From Cellulomonas wangsupingiae (GTDB lineage: Bacteria; Actinomycetota; Actinomycetes; Actinomycetales; Cellulomonadaceae), in assembly GCF_024508275.1 (NCBI RefSeq), contig NZ_CP101989.1, positions 3,968,001 through 4,032,000 of the forward strand: a stretch of DNA of 64,000 nt, read 5' to 3'. The notes under the pieces are model-generated. The model made no database searches and was not told the DNA's origin. It was given only the letters and a program-made list of their open reading frames with translations. The position numbers and the translations under genes were made by a program. Of this stretch, positions 43,310-52,529 are shown piece after piece; position 1 is the first letter of the stretch, and each line of letters begins with the position of its first letter.

Positions 43310-44629
43310 ATGTCCATGATCGGGCAGTTGCCCACCTTCGAGGGCGAGGTCCTCACCCCCGACTCCCCCGGGTACGACGCCGCCCGCGCGGTGTGGAACG
43401 GCGCCGTCGACCGCCGGCCGGCGTACATCGTCCGGTGCGCCGGCACCGACGACGTGCGCGCCGCCGTGCGCGCGGCCCGCGAGCTGGGGCTTCCCCTGGG
43501 GGTGCGGGGCGGTGGCCACAGCGCCGCGGGGTGGGGGGTGCCGGAGGGCGGGCTCATGGTCGACCTGTCCCGGATGCAGGGTGTCGTCGTGGACCCGGGG
43601 GCCCGCACCGCGCACGTGCAGGGCGGGGCGCTGCTCGGGGCGCTCGACGCGGCGACGCAGCCGTACGGGCTCGGGACGCCCGCCGGGATCGTGTCGCACA
43701 CCGGCATCGGCGGGTTGGCGCTCGGGGGCGGAGTCGGCTGGCTCTCCCGCCAGATCGGCCTGACCTGCGACAACGCACTCGGGTACGAGGTGGTGACCGC
43801 TGACGGCGACCTCGTCCGTGCGACGGCCGAGGAGCACCCCGACCTCTTCTGGGCGCTGCGCGGCGGCGGCGGCAACTTCGGCATCGTCACGCGCTTCGAC
43901 CTCCGGCTGCACGACGTGGGCACGCAGGCGCTCACGGCCGGGATCGACCTCGACCCGGCGGACGGGCTCGACGCGCTGGGGACCTGGCTGGCCCTCGCGC
44001 AGGAGTCCCCACGCCGCGCCACCCACGTCGCGGACGTGTCCGCCCACGGCCCGCTCACGCTCGGCTTCGTCTGGGTGGGCCCACCCGCCGACGCGGCACC
44101 GTGGCTCGGGCGGCTCGACGCGCTCGGCCCCCAGCTGGCCCGACGCGTCACGCCGCTGAGCTACCTCGACCTGCAGGCACAGTCCGACGTCCCGACGGCG
44201 CACGGCTACCGGCGCTACGCCAAGAGCCACTTCGTCCGTGAGCTGCCCGACGCCGGGCTCGAGGCGTTCCTCGCCCACGCCGGGGCCGACGTGGGCCGGG
44301 CCAGCCTCGTCGCGTACGGCGGCGCCGTCGCGGACGTCGACCCCGGGACCACGGCCTTCGCGCACCGCGACGCGTGGTTCGAGTACGACGTGGGCGCCAG
44401 GTGGCAGGACCCGGCCGAGGACGAGCGGAACGTCGCGACGTGCCGTCGACTGGCCGCGACGATCGAGCCGTGGAGCGTCGGCGTGTACGTCAACGCGCTC
44501 GGCGCCGAGGGGGCCGACGGCGTGCGCCGGGCGTACGGCGCCGCCACGTACGCGCGCCTCCGGCAGGTCAAGTCGGCCTGGGACCCGGACAACGTCTTCC
44601 GTCTCAACCAGAACGTGCCACCCGCCTGA
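43310..44629 (+). CDS. FAD-linked oxidase, berberine-bridge-enzyme type
   Basis: 439 aa from ATG 43310. The PCMH FAD domain has 'PLGVRGGGHSAAGWGVPEGG', where His is the usual covalent 8-alpha FAD attachment site, then 'GLGTPAGIVSHTGIGGLALG' and 'DLFWALRGGGGNFGIVTRFD'. The BBE C-terminal segment ends 'LRQVKSAWDPDNVFRLNQNV'. The second Cys used for bicovalent FAD in some relatives is not seen after the GHS motif. Family members oxidise oligosaccharides or alkaloid-like substrates. Next to cellulase genes, an oligosaccharide oxidase role is attractive but unproven; no signal peptide is seen. Confidence 0.92.
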   Translation: MSMIGQLPTFEGEVLTPDSPGYDAARAVWNGAVDRRPAYIVRCAGTDDVRAAVRAARELGLPLGVRGGGHSAAGWGVPEGGLMVDLSRMQGVVVDPGARTAHVQGGALLGALDAATQPYGLGTPAGIVSHTGIGGLALGGGVGWLSRQIGLTCDNALGYEVVTADGDLVRATAEEHPDLFWALRGGGGNFGIVTRFDLRLHDVGTQALTAGIDLDPADGLDALGTWLALAQESPRRATHVADVSAHGPLTLGFVWVGPPADAAPWLGRLDALGPQLARRVTPLSYLDLQAQSDVPTAHGYRRYAKSHFVRELPDAGLEAFLAHAGADVGRASLVAYGGAVADVDPGTTAFAHRDAWFEYDVGARWQDPAEDERNVATCRRLAATIEPWSVGVYVNALGAEGADGVRRAYGAATYARLRQVKSAWDPDNVFRLNQNVPPA

Positions 44630-44776
44630 GGGGTCCACGCACGCCTGGTCCTCGGGCAGGACCCGTCGGCCGTCGGCTCCGGCGTGCCATCCGACGTGAG
44701 AGGGCCGGCCCGACGAATCGTTTTGCGCCGTGCCGCTCGGCGGACGGCGTGCCAGTCTCGGGCGTCAGGCGCTTGT

Positions 44777-44787
44777 GAACGTTCGCC
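44777..44787. promoter_or_regulatory. GAACGTTCGCC motif upstream of the GH5 gene
   Basis: Second member of the GAACGTT set, 39 bases before the GH5 start. The palindromic GAACGTTC core is what a LacI-type dimer would contact. A related-looking AATCGTTTTG lies at 44716-44725. Confidence 0.5.
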
Positions 44788-44825
44788 ACGACAGGTCGGG
44801 CGCCAGAGGCGGCGAGGGGGACCCC

Positions 44826-46952
44826 GTGACCACTGCTCGACACCCGGGACGAGCACGGACGCGCGTGACCGTGATCGTCGGCCTCCTGGCCGCGATCCTG
44901 CTCGGTGGTGCCATGACCGCAGTCGGCGCGGCCGCCGCCGCGGGGTGCCGCGTCGACTACACGACGCCGGCGCAGTGGCCGGGCGGCTTCACCGCCGACG
45001 TCAAGGTCACCAACCTCGGCGACCCGATCAACGGCTGGCAGGTGGCCTGGACGTTCCCGTCGGGCCAGCGGGTGACGCAGGCGTGGAACGCGACGACCAC
45101 CACGTCAGGCGACCGGGTCGTCGCGACGGCCGCGAGCTACAACGCCGCCCTGGCGACGAGCGCGACGGTCTCGTTCGGGTTCAACGGCTCCTGGACCGGC
45201 AGCAACGCTCCGCCGACCGCGTTCACCCTCAACGGCGTCGCGTGCACCGGGCAGCCCGGTGGGTCCCCGTCACCAACCACCTCACCGACGCCGAGCGTGA
45301 CACCGTCGCCGAGCGTGACGCCGAGGCCCACCGTCACGCCGAGGCCCACGCCGACGTCCGTACCGCTCGACGCCATGGCGACCGTCGCCGCGATGCAGCC
45401 GGGCTGGAACCTCGGCAACACCCTCGACGCGATCCCCGACGAGACGGCGTGGGGCAACCCGCTGACGACCCGGGAGCTGCTGCGCCACGTCCGTTCGGAG
45501 GGCTACAACAGCATCCGGATCCCGGTGACCTGGAACGGCCACTTCGGGCCCGCACCCGACCACACGATCGACCCGGCGTGGCTGGCCCGGGTCGAGCAGA
45601 TCGTCGACTGGTCCCTCGACGAGGGCTTCTACGTGATGCTCAACCTCCACCACGACTCCTGGGAGTGGGCCGACTCGTACCCGACCGACGAGGCCGCCGT
45701 CCTGGCGCGGTACCGGGCCCTGTGGGACCAGCTGGCCACGACGTTCCGCGACCGCTCGTCGAGGCTGGTGCTCGAGAGCATCAACGAGCCGCAGTTCACC
45801 GACACCCCGGACGAGCAGGGTGACGTCTTCGTGCAGGAGCTCAACGCCGACTTCGTCGAGCGGGTGCGCAGCACCGGGGGCGGCAACGCGACCCGGCTGC
45901 TCGTCCTGCCGACCCTGCACACGAGCAGCGAGCAGCCGCGCCTGGACGCGCTGGCCGAGACCATCGAGGATCTCGACGACCCGAACATCGCCGCGACCGT
46001 CCACTTCTACGGGTGGTGGCCCTTCAGCGTGAACATCGCCGGGGGCACCCGGTACAGCAGCGAGGTGGAGCAGGATCTGGTCAGCTCGTTCGACCGCGTG
46101 ACCAGCACGTTCGTCGAGCGGGACATCCCCGTCGTCATCGGCGAGTGGGCGCTGCTCGCCTGGGACCACACCCGTCCGGGGATCATCCAGCGCGGCGAGT
46201 TCCTCAAGTACCTCGAGGCGGTCGGGTACCACGCGCGCACCCGCGGCCTGACGACGATGGTGTGGGACGCCGGTCAGTTCCTCGACCGCAGCACCCTGCG
46301 GTGGAGGGACGCGGGCGTGCACGCGATGATGCGGTCGAGCTGGACCGAGCGCTCCGGCACGGCGTCGTCGGACCAGGTGTACCTGCCCGCCGACGGCGCC
46401 CTCACGGCCGCGTCGCTCACGCTGAATCTCAACGGCACGTCGTTCCAGGGGCTGCGGCACGGTGGGGAGGACCTCACCCGCGGGACCGACTACACCCTCG
46501 ACGGCGACGTGCTGGCCCTGACCGCCTCGGCGCTGAGCCGGCTCGCCGGAGCGCGGCAGCACGGCGTCAACGCCACCGTCGAGGCCCGGTTCTCCCAGGG
46601 CGTGCCCTGGGAGATCAGCATCATCACCGCGGACACCCCGGTCCTGGGGGCCGCGACCGGCACCACCGGCTCGTTCGCCATCCCCACGCAGTTCCGCGGG
46701 GACACGCTGGCGACCATGGAGGCCCGCTACGACGACGGCTCGAACGCCGGGCCGGCCTCGTGGACCTCGTACAAGGAGTTCTGGAGCAGCTTCCGGCCCG
46801 ATGTCGACGCCGGGACCATCCTGCTGACGCCGGAGTTCTTCAACGAGGTCCGGGACGGGCAGGTCACCCTGACGTTCCACTTCTGGAGCGGTGAGCAGGT
46901 GACGTACGTGATCACCCGGTCCGGCACGTCCGTGGTCGGTGCTCCCGCCTGA
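44826..46952 (+). CDS. Secreted endoglucanase: CBM2-linker-GH5-CBM_X2
   Basis: 708 aa from GTG 44826 with GAGGGGG upstream. Signal peptide about 1-39; CBM2 41-141 (Cys41 to Cys140); Pro/Thr/Ser linker about 142-180; GH5 barrel about 182-505, with acid/base Glu321 ('ESINEPQF') and nucleophile Glu440 ('VVIGEWALLAW'). A CBM_X2 domain follows at about 520-605 ('LTLNLNGTSFQGLRHGGEDL'), then a beta-rich C-terminal domain of about 100 residues ('SYKEFWSSFRPDVDAG'). It cleaves internal bonds in cellulose outside the cell. A strong hairpin follows. Confidence 0.96.
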   Translation: MTTARHPGRARTRVTVIVGLLAAILLGGAMTAVGAAAAAGCRVDYTTPAQWPGGFTADVKVTNLGDPINGWQVAWTFPSGQRVTQAWNATTTTSGDRVVATAASYNAALATSATVSFGFNGSWTGSNAPPTAFTLNGVACTGQPGGSPSPTTSPTPSVTPSPSVTPRPTVTPRPTPTSVPLDAMATVAAMQPGWNLGNTLDAIPDETAWGNPLTTRELLRHVRSEGYNSIRIPVTWNGHFGPAPDHTIDPAWLARVEQIVDWSLDEGFYVMLNLHHDSWEWADSYPTDEAAVLARYRALWDQLATTFRDRSSRLVLESINEPQFTDTPDEQGDVFVQELNADFVERVRSTGGGNATRLLVLPTLHTSSEQPRLDALAETIEDLDDPNIAATVHFYGWWPFSVNIAGGTRYSSEVEQDLVSSFDRVTSTFVERDIPVVIGEWALLAWDHTRPGIIQRGEFLKYLEAVGYHARTRGLTTMVWDAGQFLDRSTLRWRDAGVHAMMRSSWTERSGTASSDQVYLPADGALTAASLTLNLNGTSFQGLRHGGEDLTRGTDYTLDGDVLALTASALSRLAGARQHGVNATVEARFSQGVPWEISIITADTPVLGAATGTTGSFAIPTQFRGDTLATMEARYDDGSNAGPASWTSYKEFWSSFRPDVDAGTILLTPEFFNEVRDGQVTLTFHFWSGEQVTYVITRSGTSVVGAPA

Positions 46953-46984
46953 CGCAGGCGGAGCCTCTGTCGGACCCACGGTCG

Positions 46985-47016
46985 GAGCACCGGCCCCCGC
47001 AGGGACCGGTGCTCCG
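46985..47016. terminator. Terminator hairpin between GH5 gene and convergent remnant
   Basis: Perfect arms GGAGCACCGG (46985-46994) and CCGGTGCTCC (47007-47016), extendable by one C-G pair, with a 12-base loop that can pair further. It lies 32 bases after the GH5 stop and could act in both directions. Confidence 0.75.
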
Positions 47017-47031
47017 GCGCCGCCGTCCGGC

Positions 47032-47307
47032 TCAGCCGCAGGTCGCGCCCGTGTGACCGGCCTCGTACGTCGTGCTCGCGGGCTGCCAGGAGGCGATCTT
47101 GACGCCCGTGACGCTCACGTGGCCGGCGTCGAGGGTCGACGTCGGTGCGGTCCACGTCCGCTCGAAGGACGCCCCTGGCAGGAGCACCCGTCCCACGACC
47201 GAGCGCCACGGCGTCGTCGCGACGACGAGCGTCACCTCCACGGTCCCCACGACGGCGTCGCCGTAGAGCTCGACGAAGCGCGCGGCGTCCGCCTGGGCGG
47301 ACGACCG
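47032..47307 (-). pseudogene. C-terminal fragment, probably of a secreted carbohydrate-active enzyme
   Basis: An open frame of 91 codons with no credible start, closed upstream by TGA at 47308-47310. The residues look like a beta-sandwich C-terminal module ('VEVTLVVATTPWRSVVG', 'SVTGVKIASWQPASTTYEAG') and end in Cys-Gly-stop like the xylanase gene here. No ribosome binding site or signal peptide precedes it. I read it as a relic of an exported protein whose N-terminal part has been lost; a short functional protein from GTG 47250 is less likely. Confidence 0.45.
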
Positions 47308-47522
47308 TCACCGACCGTTGTCGCGCGGACGGCGCGTCACGCGAGCCGGCCCGCGCTCTGTCGACGCGGTGTCGGTACAACCGGGCAGGTCGCGCGAGGG
47401 GAAGCACCCTCGCCCGTCCGCCGGTGCGGGAGGACGTCGACCCCGATGAGTGAACGCACCCCCGGGGGTCGACAGACAGGAGCACTCCACCAGGAGCCTC
47501 GGTACCGCGCAAAGGAGTCGCC

Positions 47523-48329
47523 ATGCTCACCCAGGTCGCGGACACCACGCACGTGCACACGAGCGGGTTCGTCCTCAGCAACGCCGTGATCGTCGAAGGT
47601 GGGGCGGCTGCGCTGCTGGTGGACCCCGGCGTGACGAGCGGCGAGATCGACTGCCTGGCGGCCGACCTCGCCGCGCGCGGCACGGCCGCGGTCGTCGCCT
47701 TCTCGACGCACCCGGACTGGGACCACGTGCTGTGGCGGCCGGCGCTCGGGGACGCGCCGCGCTACGCGACCGGCCGGGCCGCCGACACCATGGCCCGGCT
47801 GCTGCGCGACCCGCAGACGATCGTCCGCATCGCCGAGCACCTGCCGCCCGAGATCCACGGGCAGGTCCCCCTGGAGCGGCTCGGGCTGCTGACCTCGCTG
47901 CCGGACGGGACGACGCACCTGCCGTGGGACGGGCCGCGCGTCCGCGTGGCCGAGCACCGCGCGCACGCACCCGGGCACGCCGCCCTGCTCGTCGAGGAGC
48001 AGGGGGTCCTGGCGGCGGGCGACATGCTGTCCGACGTCTTCGTCCCCATGCTGGACCTGGACTCCGACGGCGACCCGGTCGAGGAGTACCTCGCCGCCCT
48101 CGACCTCCTCGAGGCGGTGGCCGCCGACGCGGACGTCGCCGTCCCTGGGCACGGGACCGTCGCCCGTGGCCCCGCGATCGGCGCCCGCATCGCCCTCGAC
48201 CGGGCCTACGTGCACGCCCTGCGCGACGGCACGGACCCCGACGACCCCCGCATCGGGTCGTCCGCGCCGGAGGGATGGCAGTGGGTCACCGGGATCCACC
48301 AGTGGCAGGCGGAGCGGCTGGGTCGCTGA
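47523..48329 (+). CDS. Metallo-beta-lactamase-fold hydrolase
   Basis: 268 aa from ATG 47523 with AAAGGAG upstream. The metal-binding signature is 'STHPDWDHVLWRP', a variant with His-Pro-Asp-Trp-Asp-His. Later metal ligands fall in 'AHAPGHAALLVEEQGVLAAG' and 'GDMLSDVFVP', and the last His in 'VAVPGHGTVARG'. There is no signal peptide. The family covers thioesterases, lactonases and glyoxalase II-like enzymes, so the substrate is unknown. The roughly 200 bases upstream hold its promoter but no recognised motif. Confidence 0.88.
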   Translation: MLTQVADTTHVHTSGFVLSNAVIVEGGAAALLVDPGVTSGEIDCLAADLAARGTAAVVAFSTHPDWDHVLWRPALGDAPRYATGRAADTMARLLRDPQTIVRIAEHLPPEIHGQVPLERLGLLTSLPDGTTHLPWDGPRVRVAEHRAHAPGHAALLVEEQGVLAAGDMLSDVFVPMLDLDSDGDPVEEYLAALDLLEAVAADADVAVPGHGTVARGPAIGARIALDRAYVHALRDGTDPDDPRIGSSAPEGWQWVTGIHQWQAERLGR

Positions 48330-48358
48330 CCCCGCCGCGCCGCCGCCCCCGTCGCGGG

Positions 48359-50464
48359 TCAGGCGCCGCAGACCTCGTCCGGCGCGACGACGACGTCGAC
48401 CTTGCCGCCGCCCGGCCCGAAGGTCACGCACCGCTCCTCCTCGACCGCGCCCGTCGAGTCCACGCTGCGGTAGCCGAGCGTCTGCCGGTCGGCCCGCTTG
48501 AGCCGGAACGGACCGTCGTAGGCGCTCCACGCGCCGCCGTCGACCCGGTACTCGGTGCGGGCGAGGATGGCCGGCGCCGTGACCTGGGCGTCGAGCGACA
48601 CGGTCACCCAGTTGGTGCCCTGGTAGGTCAGCGTCGTCGCGGGCGGCACGGACGGCTCGGGTTCGGGCTCGGCGATCCCCTGCGGCCAGCTCACCAGCAG
48701 CTCGTCGCCGGCGTCGGTGACCTCTTCGACCGTGATCGCGTTGATCGAGAAGGCGTTGCCGCCCGCGCCACCCCGGATGCCGATGTTGCCGACCAGGCCC
48801 TCGGCCGGCTGCGACCCGTCGAAGGTGATCTCGCTGACCAGCGTGTAGCTGCCCATGTTGACCATGCCGCTGTTGAAGTACGCGGGCAGCTGCGTGGCGA
48901 CCTGGTCGGCGGCGTACGGGTGGGCGTTGACCAGGGCGCCGTCGGCCGTCGTGTACCCGCCGTTGGAGTTGTCCTTGAGCCACCGGACGCGGATCGCCGT
49001 GGTGCCCTTGGCGGTGTAGTTCACCGCGACGCGGTACGTCGCACCCGGCTCGGGCCGGAAGGCCACCTCACCGTCGTCGGTGGTGGACCACGGCCAGGCG
49101 GACGCGTCGTCGCCCAGGACGATGTTGGCGCCGCTCCAGGAGTCGCCGGCGGAGGTGTCGAAGACGTGGACGCCCGGGACCGGGGGGCGCTCCTCGCCGC
49201 CCGTCGTGTCGATGTACTCGTGGGTGGCGAGGAACTGCTCGGGGTAGAGGATGCCGAGCAGCGCGAGCTTGGCCCTGCCGTCGTAGTCGTAGGGCATGGC
49301 GAACTCGCCGCCCTTCCAGCCGGTGCGCACGTCGCGGACGCCCGCGAGCTTCACGGCGGCGACGACCTTCGGGTTGTCCGTCGTGTTGCCCGGGCCGGCC
49401 GCGTGGTCGCGGTAGATCTGGAACAGCTCGGCGTACTTCATGCCCTGGTTGTTCTCGTTCTCCGGCGTCAGCTCGCCGGGCGGCAGGGCGATGTCCATCT
49501 CGGTGACGTGGACCTCGACGTTCCCCAACGTCGCGAAGAGCTTGATGTTGTCCTCGACGTTCGCGACGTCCGTGGCCAGGTTGTAGTGCCCCTGCATGCC
49601 GATGACCTCGATCAGCGGCTTGCCGTCCGGGCGCACGCCGGCGTGGCGCTCGTTGATGTCCTTGACCATCTCGTAGACCACGCGCGCCTTGGCCGGGGAG
49701 TCCAGCCCGAAGTCGTTGTACGTGAGCTTGACGTCCCAGCCGTGGGCGTCGACCACCTCGGCCGCCTTGAGGAACGCGAGCTCCACCCAGTCGGCGCCCA
49801 GCGCCTGGTACCAGCCCTCGCCCTTGGCCAGCGAGGCGCGCCAGTCGGCGGGGTTCGCGGTGCCGACGGCCTCGTTCACCACGTCGATCGCCACGAGCCG
49901 GCCCCCGAAGTGGCCGAGCACGTTCTCGATGTGGGTGTTGAGGTTGTCGAGCGCGACCGTGCGGTCGAACGTGCCGGGCTGGTCGAACCGGGCCGGCGGC
50001 GCGTCCCACATCCAGGTGGGCGTCTGGGAGTGCCACGCCAGGGTGTGGCCGTACAGGTCGAGGTCCGGGTTGCGCGTCGTGTACCGCGCGAACGCCGCCT
50101 CGGCCGGGTCGAACGTGAACACGCCCTTGTCCCGCTGGGTGCTCTCGGGCTTCATCTCGTTGCCCGGGGTGTAGGAGGCGTAGTTGTACAGCAGGCCCTC
50201 GACCTCACCGGCGCCGAAGATGCCGAACGAGAAGTAGTCCTCGTAGACGTCCTTCATCGGCGGGTAGTGCTCGAAGGTCTGCCCGGTGGGCGGCAGCTCC
50301 GGCTCGGCCGCGACGGCCGCGTGGGCGGGCCCCAGCGCGGTGACCGTCAGCAGTCCCGCGAGCAGGGTGGCGAGGGCGGGGCGGGTGGCCCCCCTCCCCG
50401 GGCGGGCGCCGCGGGACGGCCTCGTCCCTGGGGTCGTCGTGGCGTCCGGTCGTGAACCCGACAT
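48359..50464 (-). CDS. Secreted multidomain GH10 xylanase
   Basis: 701 aa from ATG 50464 with GGAGGG 6 bases upstream. Signal peptide about 28-50 (ending near AHA). GH10 catalytic domain about 65-425, with acid/base Glu198 ('IDVVNEAVGT') and nucleophile Glu322 ('HVTEMDIALP'). Residues about 430-590 form a jelly-roll-like domain ('VFDTSAGDSWSGANIVLGDD') resembling a carbohydrate-binding module. The C-terminus has an OmpL47-type beta domain ('TEYRVDGGAWSAYDGPFRLK'). There is no CBM2 and no cell-wall anchor motif. It hydrolyses xylan outside the cell. Confidence 0.94.
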   Translation of the reverse strand: MSGSRPDATTTPGTRPSRGARPGRGATRPALATLLAGLLTVTALGPAHAAVAAEPELPPTGQTFEHYPPMKDVYEDYFSFGIFGAGEVEGLLYNYASYTPGNEMKPESTQRDKGVFTFDPAEAAFARYTTRNPDLDLYGHTLAWHSQTPTWMWDAPPARFDQPGTFDRTVALDNLNTHIENVLGHFGGRLVAIDVVNEAVGTANPADWRASLAKGEGWYQALGADWVELAFLKAAEVVDAHGWDVKLTYNDFGLDSPAKARVVYEMVKDINERHAGVRPDGKPLIEVIGMQGHYNLATDVANVEDNIKLFATLGNVEVHVTEMDIALPPGELTPENENNQGMKYAELFQIYRDHAAGPGNTTDNPKVVAAVKLAGVRDVRTGWKGGEFAMPYDYDGRAKLALLGILYPEQFLATHEYIDTTGGEERPPVPGVHVFDTSAGDSWSGANIVLGDDASAWPWSTTDDGEVAFRPEPGATYRVAVNYTAKGTTAIRVRWLKDNSNGGYTTADGALVNAHPYAADQVATQLPAYFNSGMVNMGSYTLVSEITFDGSQPAEGLVGNIGIRGGAGGNAFSINAITVEEVTDAGDELLVSWPQGIAEPEPEPSVPPATTLTYQGTNWVTVSLDAQVTAPAILARTEYRVDGGAWSAYDGPFRLKRADRQTLGYRSVDSTGAVEEERCVTFGPGGGKVDVVVAPDEVCGA

Positions 50465-50517
50465 GGGGATCCCTCCAGGGCACTCCCCCGCGCCGCGCTG
50501 CGCAGGGGGTCGGCGTT

Positions 50518-50539
50518 GGCAAACGTTCTCTACGAGAAC
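50518..50539. promoter_or_regulatory. Overlapping operators upstream of the second GH10 gene
   Basis: GGCAAACGTTC (50518-50528) is, on the minus strand, GAACGTTTGCC, the third copy of the GAACGTT motif. It overlaps a perfect palindrome GTTCTC-TAC-GAGAAC (50525-50539). Both lie 54-75 bases before the xylanase start, where a repressor or two competing regulators could bind. Confidence 0.55.
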
Positions 50540-50573
50540 CCTTCCGAACCTAGCGGGCGCCGGGCGGGGGGTG

Positions 50574-50927
50574 TCAAGGGGTCCGGGAGGTCACCGCGAC
50601 GACCACCGCCGGGACCCCGGCCGCGAGCGCCCCGACGAGCCACCAGGGGCTCGCCGCCAGGACGGACGCGCCGAGCACGACCGTCGTGACGACGAGCGCG
50701 GCGGCCGGTGCGAGCGCGAACCACCACCGGCCCGGAGCCCGCTCACGGGCGCCCGCCACGACAAGGGTGAGCCCGAGGACCGGCAGGACGGCCAGGAGGG
50801 ACGGCACCGCCCGTGGCGCGAGGACGACCGGCACGAGGACCGCCACCTGGACCAGTCCCAGCAGCAGCACGCCGCGCCGCCACCGGACGGCCCCCTGCTC
50901 CCGGACCGGGTTGTCGGTCGTCACCAC
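50574..50927 (-). CDS. Small membrane protein
   Basis: 117 aa from GTG 50927 with GGAG 7 bases upstream; longer frames add an implausible Arg/Ala-rich stretch. Four hydrophobic helices: 'RGVLLLGLVQVAVLVPVVLA', 'VPSLLAVLPVLGLTLVVAG', 'WFALAPAAALVVTTVVLGAS', 'WWLVGALAAGVPAVVVAVTS'. No family motif. It is located 46 bases upstream of the xylanase operator region on the same strand. Confidence 0.72.
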   Translation of the reverse strand: MVTTDNPVREQGAVRWRRGVLLLGLVQVAVLVPVVLAPRAVPSLLAVLPVLGLTLVVAGARERAPGRWWFALAPAAALVVTTVVLGASVLAASPWWLVGALAAGVPAVVVAVTSRTP

Positions 50928-51131
50928 GGGCTCGCTCCGTCCACGTCCGGCACAGGTGCGCGCAGGTGCGCGGGCACCGGCCCGCGCCTGCGTCGTCGAC
51001 GTGCTGCGAGCCGCGCCCACCGTAGCGCCCTGCACACCCCTCGCGGTCCGAACCGTCCCGGTTCCGCCGACGTCGTCACCGACGCGGGGGCCCCACCGCC
51101 GTCACCGAGCGGGACCCGGTCGGCGTCCCCG

Positions 51132-52376
51132 TCAGGCGGGACGACGTCCCGTGCGCAGCGCCACCCCCGCGCAGATCCCCAGGACGCCCGCCGCGGCGGC
51201 GGGCCAGAACGCGTGCGACAGGGAGCCCGCGAGCGCACCGCTGCCCGCCGCGCCCGCGGAGACCCCGAGCACCAGCGCGGTGGCCATCAGCGCCATGGTC
51301 GACGCGACGAGCCCGGGCGGCGCCACCTGCTCGGCACGCGCGTAGCTGCTGACGAGCAGCGTCCCGGCACCGACGCCCAGGACGAGCGCGTACGTCGCCG
51401 CACCCCACGCGCCCGGGAGCGTCGCGAGGCCCAGCGCACCGGCGAGCACCGCCGCTCCCCCGGCGACGACGCGCACGGCGATGCTGCCGCGGCGGACCAC
51501 CCGGGAGATCGCCAGGCTCGCGATCGCGCTGCCGACGCCGGCGCACGCGTAGACCAGGCCGGTCAGCTCCTCGGTGCCGCGTGCGGCGTTGACGGCGGTC
51601 AGGCCCGTCTGCGTCGCGCCGAACGCGGCCCCGACCGCGAGGCAGGCGAGCATCGGCGCGACCAGCGGACCCAGGTGCAGCCGCGCGACGGGGTGGCCGG
51701 CTCCGGCGCCCGGGGCGGTGCGTCGCGGCCACTGCGCCCGGTCGGCCCACAGGTGCACCGCGAACGCGCCCTGCCCGGCCACGGCGAAGCCGACGAGGAC
51801 CCAGAGCGCCGGCACCGGGCCGAGCACCGCCACCAGCAGACCGGCCGCCACGGGCCCGACGATGAACCCGACCTCGTCGGCCGCCACCTCGTACCCCAGT
51901 GCGCGGCGGACGAGGTCCGGGCTCGCGCTGCGCCGGGCGAGGTGCGACCACCGCGACCGGGCGATGGACCCGATCTGCGGGTTCGCCGCCCCGACCACCG
52001 CGGCGCACGCCACCAGGGCCCACGTGCCGGCGCCTCGCGTGGTGACCACCAGGACGGCGAGCAGCCCGACCACCTGCACGGCCGTGGCCACCGCGACGAC
52101 GGGCAGCGGCCCCCACCGGTCGACGCTGCGCCCCACCAGCGGGGCGCCGACGGCCGTGCCGATGCCCACGGCCGCGACGGTCGCGCCGCCGAGCCCGACG
52201 CCGAGCCCGGACGAGGCCACGAACATCAGCAGACCCAGCTGGATCATCGACGAGGGGATCCGGCCGACGAGCGCGGTGGCGAGGAACGGCAGGCCGCCGG
52301 CGGCCGGCAGCGAGAGGCGGGCCGCGGGGACAGCAGGCAGGGAGTCCGCGCGCGAGGGCGCGAGCTGGTGCGTCAA
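51132..52376 (-). CDS. Major facilitator superfamily transporter
   Basis: 414 aa from TTG 52376 with GGAG 8 bases upstream. About twelve hydrophobic helices. The loop after helix 2 has 'GAPLVGRSVDRWGPLPVVAV', the MFS motif A, and the centre has 'DEVGFIVGPVAAGLLVAVLG'. This resembles drug or metabolite efflux members of the actinobacterial MFS. Nothing adjacent identifies a substrate; the neighbouring divergent gene is a GNAT acetyltransferase, so a resistance pair is possible but speculative. Confidence 0.87.
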   Translation of the reverse strand: MTHQLAPSRADSLPAVPAARLSLPAAGGLPFLATALVGRIPSSMIQLGLLMFVASSGLGVGLGGATVAAVGIGTAVGAPLVGRSVDRWGPLPVVAVATAVQVVGLLAVLVVTTRGAGTWALVACAAVVGAANPQIGSIARSRWSHLARRSASPDLVRRALGYEVAADEVGFIVGPVAAGLLVAVLGPVPALWVLVGFAVAGQGAFAVHLWADRAQWPRRTAPGAGAGHPVARLHLGPLVAPMLACLAVGAAFGATQTGLTAVNAARGTEELTGLVYACAGVGSAIASLAISRVVRRGSIAVRVVAGGAAVLAGALGLATLPGAWGAATYALVLGVGAGTLLVSSYARAEQVAPPGLVASTMALMATALVLGVSAGAAGSGALAGSLSHAFWPAAAAGVLGICAGVALRTGRRPA

Positions 52377-52529
52377 GGTGGGTGCTCCGGGTGCGTCGAG
52401 TACCCGTGCGCCCCACCCCACACACGGAATCCTGCCCCTGAGCTGCCACCAGGGTACGACGGGTCCGGCCGCGGTATCCAGGACCGGTGACCACCACCAC
52501 ACCGGCGCCGGCGGCGCTACGGTGCGGCG

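Noticed and set aside
44716..44725. AATCGTTTTG, also similar to AATCGTTTTC next to the parS-like site at 29,031
   Set aside because: Half-site only, no symmetric partner and no common gene function between the two loci.
46727..47683. 318-codon minus-strand frame spanning the end of GH5 and the downstream gap
   Set aside because: It crosses the terminator and the GH5 gene in antisense and has no coherent domain; only the separate frame 47,032-47,307 looks protein-like.
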